A DNA stretch of 64,000 bases from Terfezia claveryi (taxonomy: Eukaryota; Ascomycota; Pezizomycetes; Pezizales; Pezizaceae), in assembly GCA_015179025.1 (NCBI GenBank), contig WHUX01000001.1, positions 1,034,501 through 1,098,500 on the forward strand, read 5' to 3'. Each line of letters begins with the position of its first letter. Position 1 is the first letter of the stretch. The notes beneath the pieces were generated by a model. The model saw only the letters and a list, made by a program, of their open reading frames with translations. It ran no database searches and was not told the origin of the DNA. Of the stretch, positions 35,194-47,342 are shown piece by piece. Both the position numbers and the translations under genes were made by a program.

Positions 35194-38100
35194 TTACTTC
35201 CTCTTCCCACCCTTCCCACCCTTCCCACCCTTCCCACCACCAAACTTCCCCCCTCCACCACCCGGCTTCATGCCCCCAGCCTTCGGCTTATACGGTCTTC
35301 TTTCATCCGTTTTCTTACTTGGTCTATTATTCTTCTCCTTCCTCCTCATTTTCAACTTTACCTCCTTCCTAATCTGCTCTTTACTCTTCAAATCCCTCCC
35401 CCCTGGTGCCCCAGCCTTCCCTCCCGCACCAGCCGCACCACCCATCCTCTCCCTCGCCTCCTGCACCCTCTTCTTCCTTTTCTCAAAATCATCCCTAAAC
35501 TTATCTGCTTCCTTCGGCGCCTTCTCCTGACTATGAAACATCCTCCCCCTCTCCTCCCGCCCATCGGTCTCCCCAACCCAACCGGGCCACCTGCTCGGGG
35601 AGCTTCAGTTTCCCCAACCTTCGGCATCCTTTTAACTCTATTCTCCTGTTTCCACTTCTCAAACCTCCCAGACCGGAAGGAAGCAGCGATCTTCTGCCCT
35701 GATTCACCAGTAATCATCCTCTTCCCCCTCGACCCATCCTCATCATTCGCAACAGATACATACTTCTTGCTCTTCTTATCCCATCTCTGCTGCGATTTCG
35801 CGTGAGAGGGTTCAGCGAAGCCTTTCTGTCCATCGTCGGTAGTGAGGTCGAATGTGGCGGTGCGAGCCGCGAGTGCGAATTGTGCGGAGGCAGAGGTAGG
35901 GGCGTCGATGTTGTGCACGGAGTAGGCCCGTTCTTCGGCGAGGGAGGTGTGGGTGGGGGCGTAGGACATGAAATGATCAGCGTCTTGGTATGTGGAGGGG
36001 TCGAGTTTCTTTTTTGTGGTGGTGGAGGTGGTTTTACGGGTGTGTTTTGTAGCGAAGGTGGCTATGAGATCGGCTTCGGTGGCTTCGTGCATATCTGGGT
36101 GGTCCTCAGAGTTGGAGTCGGAGTTGTAGCCGTTGTTCTGGCCCGAGTCAGAGTCAGGGTCAGAGTCAGGGTCAGAGTCATCGACACCAGCATCAGAGCC
36201 ATGAGATGCAACAGCTTGCTGATCCTCGCCCTCGTCTTGGTCAGTATCCATATCTTCCTCCCCTCTCTTCCTCTTTCCAATCTTCACCTTCTGCCTCCGC
36301 CGCCTCATCACCTCCGCCGCTTCATTCCTATTTAAACCCCTTTGACCAATCTCAAAGATCGTCTCTGTCGGCCTAAACCCACTAACCCTCGCCAACATCT
36401 TCGCCCTCTCTTCTTCCAAATCATATGCCTCACCGACACCCTTAAATAGCGGATGTAGCGCCGACCAAATTTTCTTCTTCACAACTTCCTTTGCCCGTTT
36501 AATACTCTCCACCGAAGGAGCGATCTTTGTCTTTTGGTAGAGCTTCTCTCCTTTGACAGCTACGCCTCGGAGAGAACCCAATTCGGAGTCTTCATCGAGA
36601 TAATGGTTGACTTTCTCCACACAGGCCTCGACTGCGTCACGGCGGAGCGAACCAACTATGACGTCTCCTGCGAAATCGTAGTCTTCTTTCTTCTTCTCTT
36701 CCGCAAAAACGAGTTTTCTCCCAAGAAAGAGCTGTAGATCGAGGAGATATGGTGCATCCTCGGCCCTCACGAGGGAATATGCCCAACCTCTTTTCCCCGC
36801 ACGGGCAGTTCGCCCAACCCGGTGAATAAACACTTTTGGCTGCGGTGGAAAATCGTAGTTGATGACATTTGCAATAATCGGGATATCGATCCCTCTAGCT
36901 GCTACATCCGTAACAACAAGAACCTTTGTCTCCCCTGAGCGGAAATCATCTACTTGCTGCCTTCGTGCAACCTGGTCTAGTGACCCATAAACATAGGAAA
37001 CAGGGTATGAATGCAAATGTAGCAGTCTCGAGATATATTCAACATGGTGCTTTGTTGCGACGAAGATAATCGTAGAAACACTACTCAGCTCTGTCCCACC
37101 GGATGTGAGCCTCCTCCGTTTCCGTTGCTGATTCTCACCGTCCCCCGAAGTCGACGGGATGATATCTTCTTTGGGAACCTTAATCACCTCTTGTAGGATA
37201 TGTAATAACGCCCCCTCCTTCTCTGGGCTCTTGACGCTAAAGAACGCAGACTCTAATTCTTGAGTGATCTTAGAATCAGCGTCTAACCTGACCAAATTCG
37301 GCTCCTGCAGCCCCGCTTTGGCGAAGTCCACCAACGATTTGGGCAGTGTAGCAGAGAACAGCAACGTTTGCCTCGTCGAAGGCAGTGAATGCAGAATCTC
37401 CGTAAGCTGACTCGAAAATCCCATCTCAAACAACCGATCTGCCTCATCAAACACCACATACTGAATCGAACTCAGACTCAATGACATTTCTACCTGCAAA
37501 TGCAGGAATCGCCCAGGAGTAGCAATTATGATATCCGGATTCCCTGCCATAAAGCTGAATTGATCCTCGAGACTATCTCCTCCAACCAAAAGGACGCATT
37601 TGAGATCTGTGCCCTTCCCAAACTCTTTTACGACCTTGAGGGTTTGCAAGGCGAGTTCTCGCGAAGGTGAGAGGATGAGTGCTCGCGCACCGACTTTGAC
37701 GCTGTGTGCTTTGAGTTTCTCTATCATGGGGATGACGAAGGCGGCAGTTTTGCCGGACCCGGTACGGGCCATACCGACAACGTCGATGCCTTCGAGGACG
37801 ACGGGAATTGTTTTTCGCTGGATGGGAGTTGGGATGGAGAAGCCCTTTCTTGTGATTGCCTTTAGTAGTGTGGAGTTTAGACCTGTCATCCCATGCCATT
37901 TCATTAGCCCACTACTCGCTATTCAACAAATATCAACTTTGAAGAAACGTACCCATAGCCTGAAACCCCCCGCCCTTCCCCTTCCCTCCCTTCCCCTTCA
38001 CAATACTACTCTTCCTATTCTGCGCTGCCTGCCTAGCGGCAATAAACTCCTCCTCATCATCATCACCATCGTCCTCATCCCCACCTTCCTCGCCAATGAT

Positions 38101-38292
38101 ACTCTTAAAGATGTCTTCTTCTGGATCTAATTTCGGTTTCTTTATTACCCTTGGACCAGAGAAGGTTTCGCCGTCATCGAGGTCGTCATTGTCGTCGTTG
38201 AGGAAGTTGGTGTCGGCAATGGCGGAGGAGATGTCAAGCTCAAAGCCGCTGCCAGTCGGTGAGGATGCGCGAGCGCGCGGGCGAGGGGGCAT
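35194..38292 (-). CDS. DBP10: ATP-dependent RNA helicase DBP10 (apparent 1-base frameshift near the 3' end)
   Basis: Exon 1 is 38292-37953 and exon 2 is 37882-35194; the 70-nt intron joins GFQAMG to LNSTLLKAI, the usual DBP10 pre-Q sequence. DEAD-box motifs: Q motif [28 protein letters not shown] in [34 protein letters not shown]. An acidic N-terminus precedes the helicase, and the Dbp10CT region ([17 protein letters not shown]) and a [12 protein letters not shown] run follow. DBP10 works in the nucleolus in 60S subunit assembly. Near the end the frame breaks: up to [10 protein letters not shown] it is in one frame, and the conserved [21 protein letters not shown] continues in another. The switch falls in a run of five C on the + strand (35545-35549). 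One more G in coding sense would give an uninterrupted 1009-residue protein. The tail ends in Gly-Gly-Lys repeats. An intron is unlikely because the available GT...AG pairs are 29-42 nt. Either a sequence error or a real truncating mutation. Confidence 0.9.
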
Positions 38293-38836
38293 GATGGTCG
38301 GATTTGATAACGAGTTTGACACTTGATACGGTGCGGGATTGGAGAAAATATTTAGTTTAGTGTGCCCAGATTTACAACTTCAAGTTTGGAAAACTTTCAC
38401 GTGACTTTGCAATGGTATCAGGGTAAAACATTCGTTTGAGATGAAGCTATCGATAAATAATATCGAACTGCAATACTAACCAGACTGCTACAAGCTGACC
38501 AACTGAACTAGTACGATAAACCTCTCCCACTATCTACTTAGCAGTCTGGTTGCCCATTATTATCGTATATTTTCGAAGGAGACCGATTCGTCTGAGTGTC
38601 TTGGAACTCTAAATATCAAGCGGGAAAACTTGGTTCCGCGTTACGGCAGGCCTAATATTGGGGATCGGCGGACAGTCTGAACTTCAAATATTATGTTAGG
38701 GGCATATGGGCGACAATAGCATCCAAGATAGGAAGTGTAATAATACACGGTGTAATGCGAAGATAAATACCCTTTTTTACCAACAATACATAGAAAGTGA
38801 GATAAATAATATGGTATAAACATTGCCATCACCCCT
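38293..38836. other. Intergenic between DBP10 and GCP4
   Basis: 544 bases between two genes on the minus strand. It contains the DBP10 promoter, the GCP4 trailer and a perfect 13-bp-armed inverted repeat at 38478-38551. No gene is seen. Confidence 0.65.
38478..38551. repeat. 74-bp inverted repeat with 13-bp perfect arms
   Basis: AACCAGACTGCTA (38478-38490) and TAGCAGTCTGGTT (38539-38551) are perfect reverse complements with a 48-base spacer. The outer nine bases are the same AACCAGACT core found at 1361, 20203 and 52799. It may be a minimal inverted-repeat element or a hairpin in the DBP10 upstream region. No target-site duplication is visible. Confidence 0.6.
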
Positions 38837-41303
38837 CTAGGCCTCCCCACCCCCCATCGAATCCCAATTCAACCTCATCAGCAATCTATCCACCTTTCCC
38901 CCACCCCCACTCCCATCATCCTCCTCGCCATGCATGATCAACCCCACCAGCGCCCCGGCCCCTTTCCCCCTATTCTCATCCACCTCATGTAACCTCTCGA
39001 CCAACCTACCTAGTAACCTCCTAGCCTGTCTACACCCTTCCTCCAGCTCCGCCATCTGGTCAGACACCTCGCTCGCCCCTGTATCTTTCGGTTTATCCAC
39101 GCCTAAGTCCACCAAGTTATGGAGGGGTTCCAGGCGAGCAATCCATGCGCTGAGATTCTGCGAAATCTCCAGAAGCTGGCGGTATGTATTGGGGAAGGTG
39201 GGATCCGAGAGGAAGAGTGCTTGGAGGAGGAAGTTGAGAAAGAGCCGGTGAGCTTTCGAGAGAGACTCAGGGTCCTGCTGAAATTCTGAAATTCCTTTTA
39301 TTCTTGCGGGTTTGGTTGTTGCTGTAGCTTCAGATGCGGCTATACTGGCCATATCAATGTCACCTTCCGCATCCACCTCCCCTTCACTGCTGCTAAGGCC
39401 GCTGTCATCACTGAACCCATCTCTGGCCGTTGCCATGGAGTCGCTTCTTTTCCGCTTTCTGCTGTTGTTCTTTCGCTGCCCCCGCAGTCCCCCGAGAATT
39501 CCAATCAACCGATTGAAAGAGGGTTCAATTACTTCTCCTTGCCAGTATGCCCCTAAAGTCTCCAAGAAAAACACAACTAGTCCAGCAGTTGCCCATATAA
39601 ACCTTTCCTTTTGGGCTCGTCGGTTCAGCGCATCCCTTCTTTTGTTCGACGCAGTCCTATCGTTGACCAGTCCCAGAAGTGCACTCTTCTTCCGCCGTTT
39701 GTACCATAGCTCTTGTAATTTTATCAAGCACTTCCTTGAAGCAACCAAGTATCCAAATATCCTATCATATTTATCCACGTCTGATTGTGTCAAAAATAAC
39801 TCCATCGGCCACAATATCTGGTAATTCAAACAAACGGGGGCACCAAGGAGCAAATCGCTGAAGAAAGTTGGGTCTTTACTTGGCTTTTTCGCTGAAGGGA
39901 ACGGTATGTCTGACTTTGGTTTTTGTAAGGAAAGATAGACATAATCCCTCGCCAGGTCAAGACGCTCGTCATGGATCTCTTCGTTTTGGAATGAGGATAG
40001 AATGCCGTAGGTTCGGGTTAGGACGGCGGCAACCTCTCCCTCCTTGAGAATAGAGTTCGACAACAAGGCCGTGTTTTTCCCTCGGAACCGGTTACGAACA
40101 CTCTCATCTGCCTGAGCGACGACTGTGATGGCAAACTCGCCCCGACCAAGTAGGAAAAACTCCCTAAATACATATAGAACATCCACTATTTTTTGAGGAG
40201 GAAGCAGAGTGTGCAGAGTGTGTTGTGACAAGGAAAGCCGTATGGATGCTATAGCTGAAGAAAATTTCTGAGGCACCAAGGGAGAGCGTAAGGTCTGTAA
40301 AAATGCGAGATTTGTAGGTAATAATCCCAACTCGGGTGATGAGCCCGATAGAGTAGCCGCTGTTGAATACTTGCCCTTCGCAGCAGGAGCATACGACGAA
40401 GCGCCTCCCCGTATTCGCACATGAGACAATGAACGCCCTATAAACAGTATTGAGGATGCAATCTCGTCGGTGACGAATTCTGGAAGAAGTTTCTTTTCGG
40501 CCTTGAAATCCTTCAACATGACGTCGCTATCCCCAACACGTTCTCCATCCCCCTCTTTCTCTGCCACGAAGAAATCTTCCCCTCCAAGGTTTGGTAGTCG
40601 TCCGTATAGAACCCATGTAGAGAGTTGCCGTAGCCATGCTGTTTCCGCTACTCCTAGTAGATGTAGAGAGACCTGTTCTAGTGTTGGGTAGCCTGTATGT
40701 ATATCCTTCCGAAGCCGATTGATCAACTGCGCTCCCTTGATCCATTCGCCATCCTTAGCAACAACGCCATTGACAACAGAAAGCCCGCTAAGCATCAAAC
40801 TCGTGAGCCCCTCGAGATACTGTAGTATGCGATCCCAGCCATCGAACTCCTTTTTTACACTGGATAATGCAACAATGTCGTACCCGCCAACTACACCCGA
40901 TTCACGCTTAAGCACCGAGGCCTCGACTTTGACAACTTGGTCACGAAACTTCTGTAGATGGTAGGCATCGATCGCTGAGGCGAGAGCTTTTGCAATAGTT
41001 GAGGGATGGGAGGAGGCAATTTGAGCGCATTGTTGTCTGAGGGAGATGTGGGAGTTTCCGAGTGCGGATAGCGAGTTGAGAAGCTCTCTAGACGGGATTA
41101 GAACAAGCTGCGATGAACCAGGAGGCGCGTGAGAAGCTACCGTTCAGATGGGGAGACGAGGGGAAACGTAGCCGGAAGGTGGGGCGCGAAGATGGGTGAC
41201 GGATGACCAGAGAGGACGATGAACAGCTCTGTTTACCGGGGCTCCTCGTCAGTGTCAGTCAGTAACAATGAAGGGGGGGAGTGATAAGCGTACCGTGGAG
41301 CAT
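38837..41303 (-). CDS. Gamma-tubulin complex component, GCP4 type
   Basis: Three exons: 41303-41294 (10 nt), 41228-41141 and 41087-38837, giving 782 residues. The first exon encodes only MLH plus one base; splicing gives MLHELFIVLSGHPSPIF, matching the conserved GCP4 start. Intron 2 (53 nt, branch-like CTAAT) joins SPSER to ELLNSL. Spc97/Spc98 family features: AETAWLRQLSTWVLYGRLPNLGGEDFFV, IASSILFIGRSLSHVR, PMELFLTQSDVDKYDRIFGYLV and the late helix FLNFLLQALF. GCP4 is one of the smaller GRIP proteins that, with GCP5 and GCP6, build the full gamma-tubulin ring complex for microtubule nucleation at spindle poles. A Ser/Asp-rich insert (SGLSSSEGEVDAEGDIDM) interrupts the C-terminal domain. Size and N-terminus favour GCP4 over GCP2/3. 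Confidence 0.87.
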
Positions 41304-41740
41304 GGTATAGAGATTATATCGCGTCAGTCAACCATGGAAGAAAGACGGGAAGCTCACGAGATTGTGGCAACTCTGCTCTAGCAAGGGACCTTGATGCCTG
41401 AAACATTTTCTTTGCCAAGACCCACCCCACCCTGTCCCGCCATGGTATCCTTGCAATGGTTGGAAGCTTCCTGGCTTCAGCAGAATCTCTCCAGTTTACT
41501 GACGTTCAACTCCTATGTGCTTGTTCTTTGCTACGCTGCTAGACAATCCACTCTACGATAGTATACCTTCACGGCGTTTACGTTTTTCCACTAGCTACTG
41601 AGATATCACAGCTTCATCGCACCGAAAGATTCTCAGCAATATCGTACACATCAAAAGCTCTGGGCTCGCCCCAATACGCCACATTGTCTTCGAAAAGAAA
41701 GCCCTCTTCTGACCTTGAAGTTCGTCCATTCAAGCACAAG
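41304..41740. promoter_or_regulatory. Bidirectional promoter of GCP4 and UBA1
   Basis: 437 bases separate the divergent start codons. No classical TATA box is obvious. Each gene begins with a very small first exon right at this region's edges (10 nt for GCP4, 6 nt for UBA1). Confidence 0.65.
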
Positions 41741-44700
41741 ATGACGGTAGGTTGAGCTCCAATTTACTTTTGTTACCGTAGCTTACAGGTGAGCTCTGGA
41801 CAGGACTCGAGCATGCAAATCGACACTGATCAGCCTACCAACGAGATCGATGAGAGTCTTTACTCTCGGCAACTGTATGTTCCAATGCCCAAATGCCCAA
41901 ATACCACACTGCCAACTAGATGCGGAAGTTAACATATCCAGTTATGTCCTCGGACATGAGGCCATGAAGCGTATGAGTACATCGAATGTGCTTATAGTTG
42001 GCCTGAAGGGCCTGGGTGTGGAGATAGGTATGTTGTTATAACTCCCAGAGCTATCACATCGCTTCTGACGTTCAAGTCAGCCAAAAATGTATGCCTGGCT
42101 GGTGTGAAATCCGTCACTCTCTATGATCCGGCCCCAGTCGAGATTGCCGACCTCTCCGCCCAATTCTTTCTCCACGCCCAGGACGTCGGGAAGCCCCGTG
42201 ACGAAGTCACTGCTCCCCGCCTTGCCGAACTTAATTCCTACACCCCTGTCACCGTTCACAAATCAACATCAGGCCTCACCTCCAATCCCTCTGTCCTTGG
42301 AAGTTTCCAGATAGTCGTGTTGACAGAGGCCTCGCTAAAAACTCAGCTCGTGGTTAACGAGTACTGCCATCAAAATAATATCGCTTTTATCAGTGCGGAT
42401 GTGAGGGGTCTATTTGGAAATATCTTCTGCGATTTTGGGGAGAATTTCGCCATCACTGATGCTACTGGAGAGAACGTTGCCAGCGGGATCATTGCTAGCA
42501 TTGGTGAGGACGGTCTAATTACTGCCCTGGATGAGACAAGACATGGTTTGGAGGATGGTGACTATGTGACATTCACTGAGGTTATTGGGCTTGAGGCTTT
42601 GAACAACGCGGAACCACGAAAGGTTGAAGTCAAGGGTAAGTGACAGTAATTAAAGAGAATTCGCATAATGCTAACACATTCCAGGTCCCTATACCTTCTC
42701 TATTGGCGATATCTCTTCTCTCGACGGTGCGTACGTAAGAGGTGGTTTGTTTACCCAGGTCAAGATGCCCAAAATCATGAACTTCAAACCTCTGGCCGAG
42801 AGACTCCGAAAACCAGAGTTTCTCATTACCGACTATGCCAAGTTTGACAGGTCTATGCAGCTTCATGTTGGGTTCCAGGCTCTCCACACCTTCGCTGAGA
42901 AGCATAATGGACAGCTACCCAACCCACTGAATGAGGAGGATGCAACTGAGTTCCTAAAGGAGGCAAACGAGATTGCTGCTACATACGGAGATGAGAAGCC
43001 AGTGCTAGACGAGAAGTTAATGAAGGAGCTTTCCTACCAGGCACGGGGCTATATCTCACCGATGTGTGCTTTCTTCGGTGGTTTTGCCGCTCAAGAAGTC
43101 CTCAAGGCTGTATCCGGAAAATTCACCCCTATTGATGGCTACATGTATTTTGACTCATTAGAGAGCTTACCCACCTCTATCAAGCGAACTGAAGAAAACT
43201 GTGCACCCTTGGGATCTCGATATGATGGCCAGATTGCAGTGTTTGGCAAAGACTACCAGGAAAAGATTGCGAATGCTAAAGTCTTCTTGGTTGGGGCGGG
43301 GGCTATTGGCTGTGAGATGTTGAAGAATTGGGCAATGATGGGCCTTGCAAGTGGGCCAAATGGAAAAATTACGGTTACCGATATGGACTCTATTGAGAAG
43401 AGCAACCTTAACAGGCAATTCTTGTTCAGGCCTGCTGATGTTGGGAAGCAAAAGAGTGAATGTGCTGCCGCAGCCGTTGCCGCAATGAATCCTGATCTCA
43501 CGGGCAAAATTCAGACTCTCCGAGACAGAGTTGGGCCTGATACCGAGCATGTTTTCAATGAAGATTTCTGGGGGGAATTGGACTTTGTGACAAATGCTTT
43601 GGACAATATTGAGGCAAGGACGTACGTTGACAGAAGGTGTGTATTCTTCAGGAAGCCACTTCTTGAAAGTGGTACCCTTGGCACCAAGGGCAACACACAG
43701 GTGGTTCTCCCTCATGTGACAGAGAGCTACTCCTCTTCTCAAGATCCACCCGAGCAGAGTTTCCCCATGTGCACACTCCGAAGTTTCCCCAACAAGATTG
43801 AGCACACCATAGCATGGGCAAGGGAGGTATTCGACGGTTATTTCGTTAAGCCTGCGGAGAACGTCAATCTATACCTCTCCCAGCCGAATTTCATTGAGAG
43901 TACATTGAAGCAAGTTGGAAACCAGAAGCAAGTTCTTGAGATGATTCAATCTTACCTTGTTACATCAAAGCCATTGACCTTCGAAGAATGTATTATCTGG
44001 GCTAGGCTGGAGTTTGAGAAGCAGTACAATAACAGTATTCAACAACTTCTTTATAATTTCCCGAAAGACTCAACCACATCTACCGGGACTCCATTTTGGT
44101 CCGGCCCCAAGCGTGCTCCCGACCCACTTACCTTTGATACCGAGAAGAAGGAGCACATGGACTTTATCATCGCTGGTGCAAACCTCCATGCTTTCAACTA
44201 TGGCCTAAGGCGCACTGATTTGGATTTCACTGCCTACCGCAAGGTGTTGGACAGCATAATGGTCCCTGAGTTCACTCCAAGCTCTGGGGTGAGGATCCAG
44301 GCCAGTGACAACGAACCTGACCCAAACGCTGCTCAGCCAGGCTTTGCCGATGAGGATGAACTCTTCAAGATCACAGAGAGCCTGCCAGCTCCAGCTACTC
44401 TTGCAGGGTATAGGTTGAATCCAGTAGAATTTGAGAAGGATGATGACACGAATTATCACATCGCCTTCATTACCGCTGCCAGCAATTTGCGTGCCCTCAA
44501 CTACGGAATCCAAGTGGCGGACGCTCACAAGACCAAGTTCATTGCCGGGAAGATTGTTCCCGCCATTGCTACTGTAAGCTTCGATTTTAATTTTATTATA
44601 CGTCTGTGTTACTAATTAGGCTAAATAGACTACCGCTCTGGTTACTGGTCTTGTTTGCCTCGAGCTCTACAAGATTGTCGATGGCAAAAACAGGCTTGAG

Positions 44701-45182
44701 GACTACCGCAATGGATTCGTCAACCTCGCTCTTCCATTTGTCACCTTCAGCGAACCCATTGCTAGCCCCAAGGGCAAGTACCTTGGACTCGACGAGAGCG
44801 GTAAAAAGGTTGAGAAGACCGTAGATAAGCTGTGGGATAGATTTGACTTCGAAGGGGACCTCACTCTGAAAGATATCCTTGGTAGATTTTCTACAATGGG
44901 ACTGGAGATTACCATGTTGAGCAGCGGAGTGTCCTTGCTCTATGCCAGCTTCTTCCCACCAAAGAAACGACACGAGAGGACTCAGATGAGGTGAGTAATG
45001 GTATAATGCCGTTGGTGGCTGTAACACAAAGCTGACAGGAGAACAGGGTCACCGAGCTTATTGAGTCTGTTTCCAAGAAGCCAGTTCCTTCACATACCAG
45101 GAACGTCATCCTCGAGATTTGCTGTGACGATCAAACTGAAGATGATGTGGAAGTACCATTTGTTTGCGTAAAGTTGAGATGA
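41741..45182 (+). CDS. UBA1: Ubiquitin-activating enzyme E1
   Basis: Seven exons: 41741-41746, 41789-41874, 41942-42027, 42081-42635, 42685-44573, 44629-44990, 45047-45182, giving 1039 residues, standard for E1. [21 protein letters not shown] (joined across intron 2) is the classic E1 N-terminus, followed by the inactive adenylation half. The active adenylation half has [18 protein letters not shown] (nucleotide-binding) and [19 protein letters not shown]. The catalytic cysteine is C607 in [20 protein letters not shown]. The C-terminal ubiquitin-fold domain ([26 protein letters not shown]) binds E2. The enzyme adenylates ubiquitin and passes it as a thioester to E2 enzymes in nucleus and cytosol. 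The first exon is only ATGACG followed by a 42-nt intron; if that is wrong, an in-frame ATG at about 41814 would give a protein shorter by 10 residues. It diverges from GCP4 and is followed by ARC1 on the same strand. Confidence 0.96.
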
Positions 45183-45787
45183 AGCCAGGTGCCCCAAGGG
45201 GAGGAGGATGGCATGGGGCGCACGTTTAAACAAAAGAAGCGAAGGAGAAAAGGTCAAAATCATGAGGGTGAGCGTTTGACGAAGATGAGTAAGGCTAATA
45301 GGTTCAAGGAATAAATGTGATGGTGTGTTGTTGTACCCCTTGCCTTGTGTATCGCTGCATAGACAGTTGCAGGTGGATGAAATCCTTTAAATTTTTCGGG
45401 GGTTCGAGAGTGCAGAGTTGGATGGTTACAAGTAGATAGGTACAAATAATTATTTACTTATCCAATTATTCCGACTTTGAAGTTCTTTGAAGCTTCTGAC
45501 AAATGTGCTGCTTGTCTCCAATTTATTCCGGTGATGTATAAATAATTATCCGAAGTGACTCAAATTGTTTTTTCGGTGTCATGTGGCTCGGTACAACATG
45601 CAGCAGGTAATAAGGGAAGTTCAAGATGCTTAGACCCCACTTTGTGCCCCGCCTCATCAGCGTCCCCATCCCACGCTCAACATTAACCCATTTTATCTTT
45701 ACAAGTCCATACACCAGGCCAGTCCCAGCCACCTCTCTCTCCAATTCAAGAAGAAATTTCAGACACGGCAAAGCAGAAGCACATACA
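45183..45787. other. Intergenic/leader between UBA1 and ARC1-like gene
   Basis: 605 bases holding the UBA1 trailer and the ARC1-like leader. From 45626 the leader is open and in frame with the downstream gene, giving a possible 54-residue N-terminal extension, described as a finding. No separate gene is seen. Confidence 0.6.
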
Positions 45788-47342
45788 ATGGCAGCAGAAT
45801 TAGCCTCACTTACCCTCTCCTCCCAGGATACCTTGCTCAAGCTCATCACTGAGTCGTTCCCAAATCTCTCCCTCACTATCACTGTGTCTGAGGAAGCAAA
45901 GGCTTCAAGCATCAAGCTCCCCACAGACGAGGTCGTTTCAGGAACGAATACCATCACGCACTATCTTGCTCGTCAATTGTTTCCCGGCTTGGAGTACAGC
46001 GAGATTGAGAAAGCTGAGGTCGGGCAGTGGTTGACGCTTAGTGCGTTGAACCAGGATACGCCAACAGAGAAGTACTTGAAGGAGCTGAATGGGCATTTAA
46101 AGACCCGGACGACGATATTAGGCGAGAGGCCGAGCATAGCGGATCTAGCTGCTTATGTGAGGATTAGGGAGCATGTCAAGAGGTGGTCGAGTGAAGAGAG
46201 GACGGGGGGAGTGGATGGGGGGTGGAGGTATATTGTTCGCTGGATGGATTTTGTGCAGAATGCACCAGAGGTGTTTGGGGTTAGGGTTGGGGAGAAGGAG
46301 AAGGTTAAGGTGAATTTGGGGGAGGTTGTAAAGGTGTTGAAGGTTGAGGAACCGGTGAAAGAGAAGAAGGTGGAGGGAGCAGTGGAGGAGGGAAAGAAGG
46401 GAAAGAAGGAGAAGAAAGGGGGGAAGGGGGAGGAGGTGAAGGAGGTGGCGAACGATGTGGTGGAGAAGGTGGAGAAGGGGGTGGGGAAGGCTGCCGAGAA
46501 GGTGAAGGAGGCAGCGGAGACTGTTGCTGGGGCTCCGGCTGAAGGTGGCAAGAAGGATAAGAAGGCAAAGAAGGAGAAGGCTCCTAAGGCTCCTGCACCA
46601 AAGAAGGAGGGTATGTTTTCCTCCCCAAACCACTCTCCCTACTTAGCCTACTACTACCGTGAACAACCTCCTAACTTCCCTCGTTTCCCCAACAGAATTT
46701 ATCCTCACACCTTCCCTCGTCGATCTCCGCGTCGGCCAAATCCTTAGATGTGTCCCCCATCCCAATGCCGACAGCCTCTACATGTCGACTGTCGCCTGCG
46801 GCGACCTCCCCACCGCCACCTCCTATATCAATCCGTACCCTGATCCCGCCTCTCCCTCCACTCCGCCCACCCGAACCGTGCTCTCCGGCCTGCGCGGAAA
46901 AATCCCTATCGAAGAAATGCAAGGCCGCAAAGTCATTCTCGTCTGTAACCTCAAACCCGCCAATATGCGAGGGATAAAATCCAGCGCCATGGTGCTCGCC
47001 GCATCCCCTAGGTTAGCCGAGGGCGGGGATCCACATGCGGGTGTGGTTGAGTTGGTGGAGCCGCCGGTGGATGCGCAGGTCGGGGAGAGGGTCTTCTTTG
47101 AGGGGTATGCGGAGGGCGAGCCGCAGGAGATGCTGAATAGTAAGCAGAAGGTTATGGAAATGATTCAGCCAGGATTTTTTACGACGGAGGAGTTGGAGGT
47201 GGCGTTTGATGGGGAAGTGGTGTTTACGGGAGCGGAGGGGGAGGCGACCGATTCGAAGCTGAGTAAGGGAAAGGGGCGACTAGTTACAGAGAGGGGCGGT
47301 GTATGTAAGGTGAGGACATTGAAGGGGGCGTTGGTGAGGTAG
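45788..47342 (+). CDS. ARC1: tRNA-binding aminoacyl-tRNA synthetase cofactor, Arc1/EMAP-II type
   Basis: Two exons: 45788-46610 and 46696-47342, giving 489 residues from MAAELASL. Residues 1-150 are GST-C-like helices (GLEYSEIEKAEVGQWLTLSAL, ERPSIADLAAYVRI), the part that docks GluRS and MetRS in yeast Arc1. A low-complexity Lys/Glu/Ala linker of about 120 residues follows and fits a non-specific tRNA-binding tail. The C-terminal half is the EMAP-II OB fold: LVDLRVGQILRCVPHPNADSLYM, VLSGLRGKIP, ILVCNLKPANMRGIKSSAMVLAAS. The intron (85 nt) rejoins KKE to EFILTPSL exactly. The protein would deliver tRNA to the two synthetases in the cytosol. An alternative in-frame ATG at 45626 adds a basic extension (see findings). 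Convergent with NBP35. Confidence 0.92.

Noticed and set aside
35520..35600. A tiny intron explaining the DBP10 frame change
   Set aside because: Possible GT...AG pairs give only 29-42 nt, lack a branch-like sequence and do not all fit phase; a one-base homopolymer difference is simpler.
35802..36335. 177-codon + strand frame rich in Val-Arg and Gly
   Set aside because: Antisense shadow of the low-complexity acidic and basic region of DBP10.
46145..46633. Leu/His/Pro-rich minus-strand frames
   Set aside because: Antisense of the Lys/Glu repeat linker in the ARC1-like gene.
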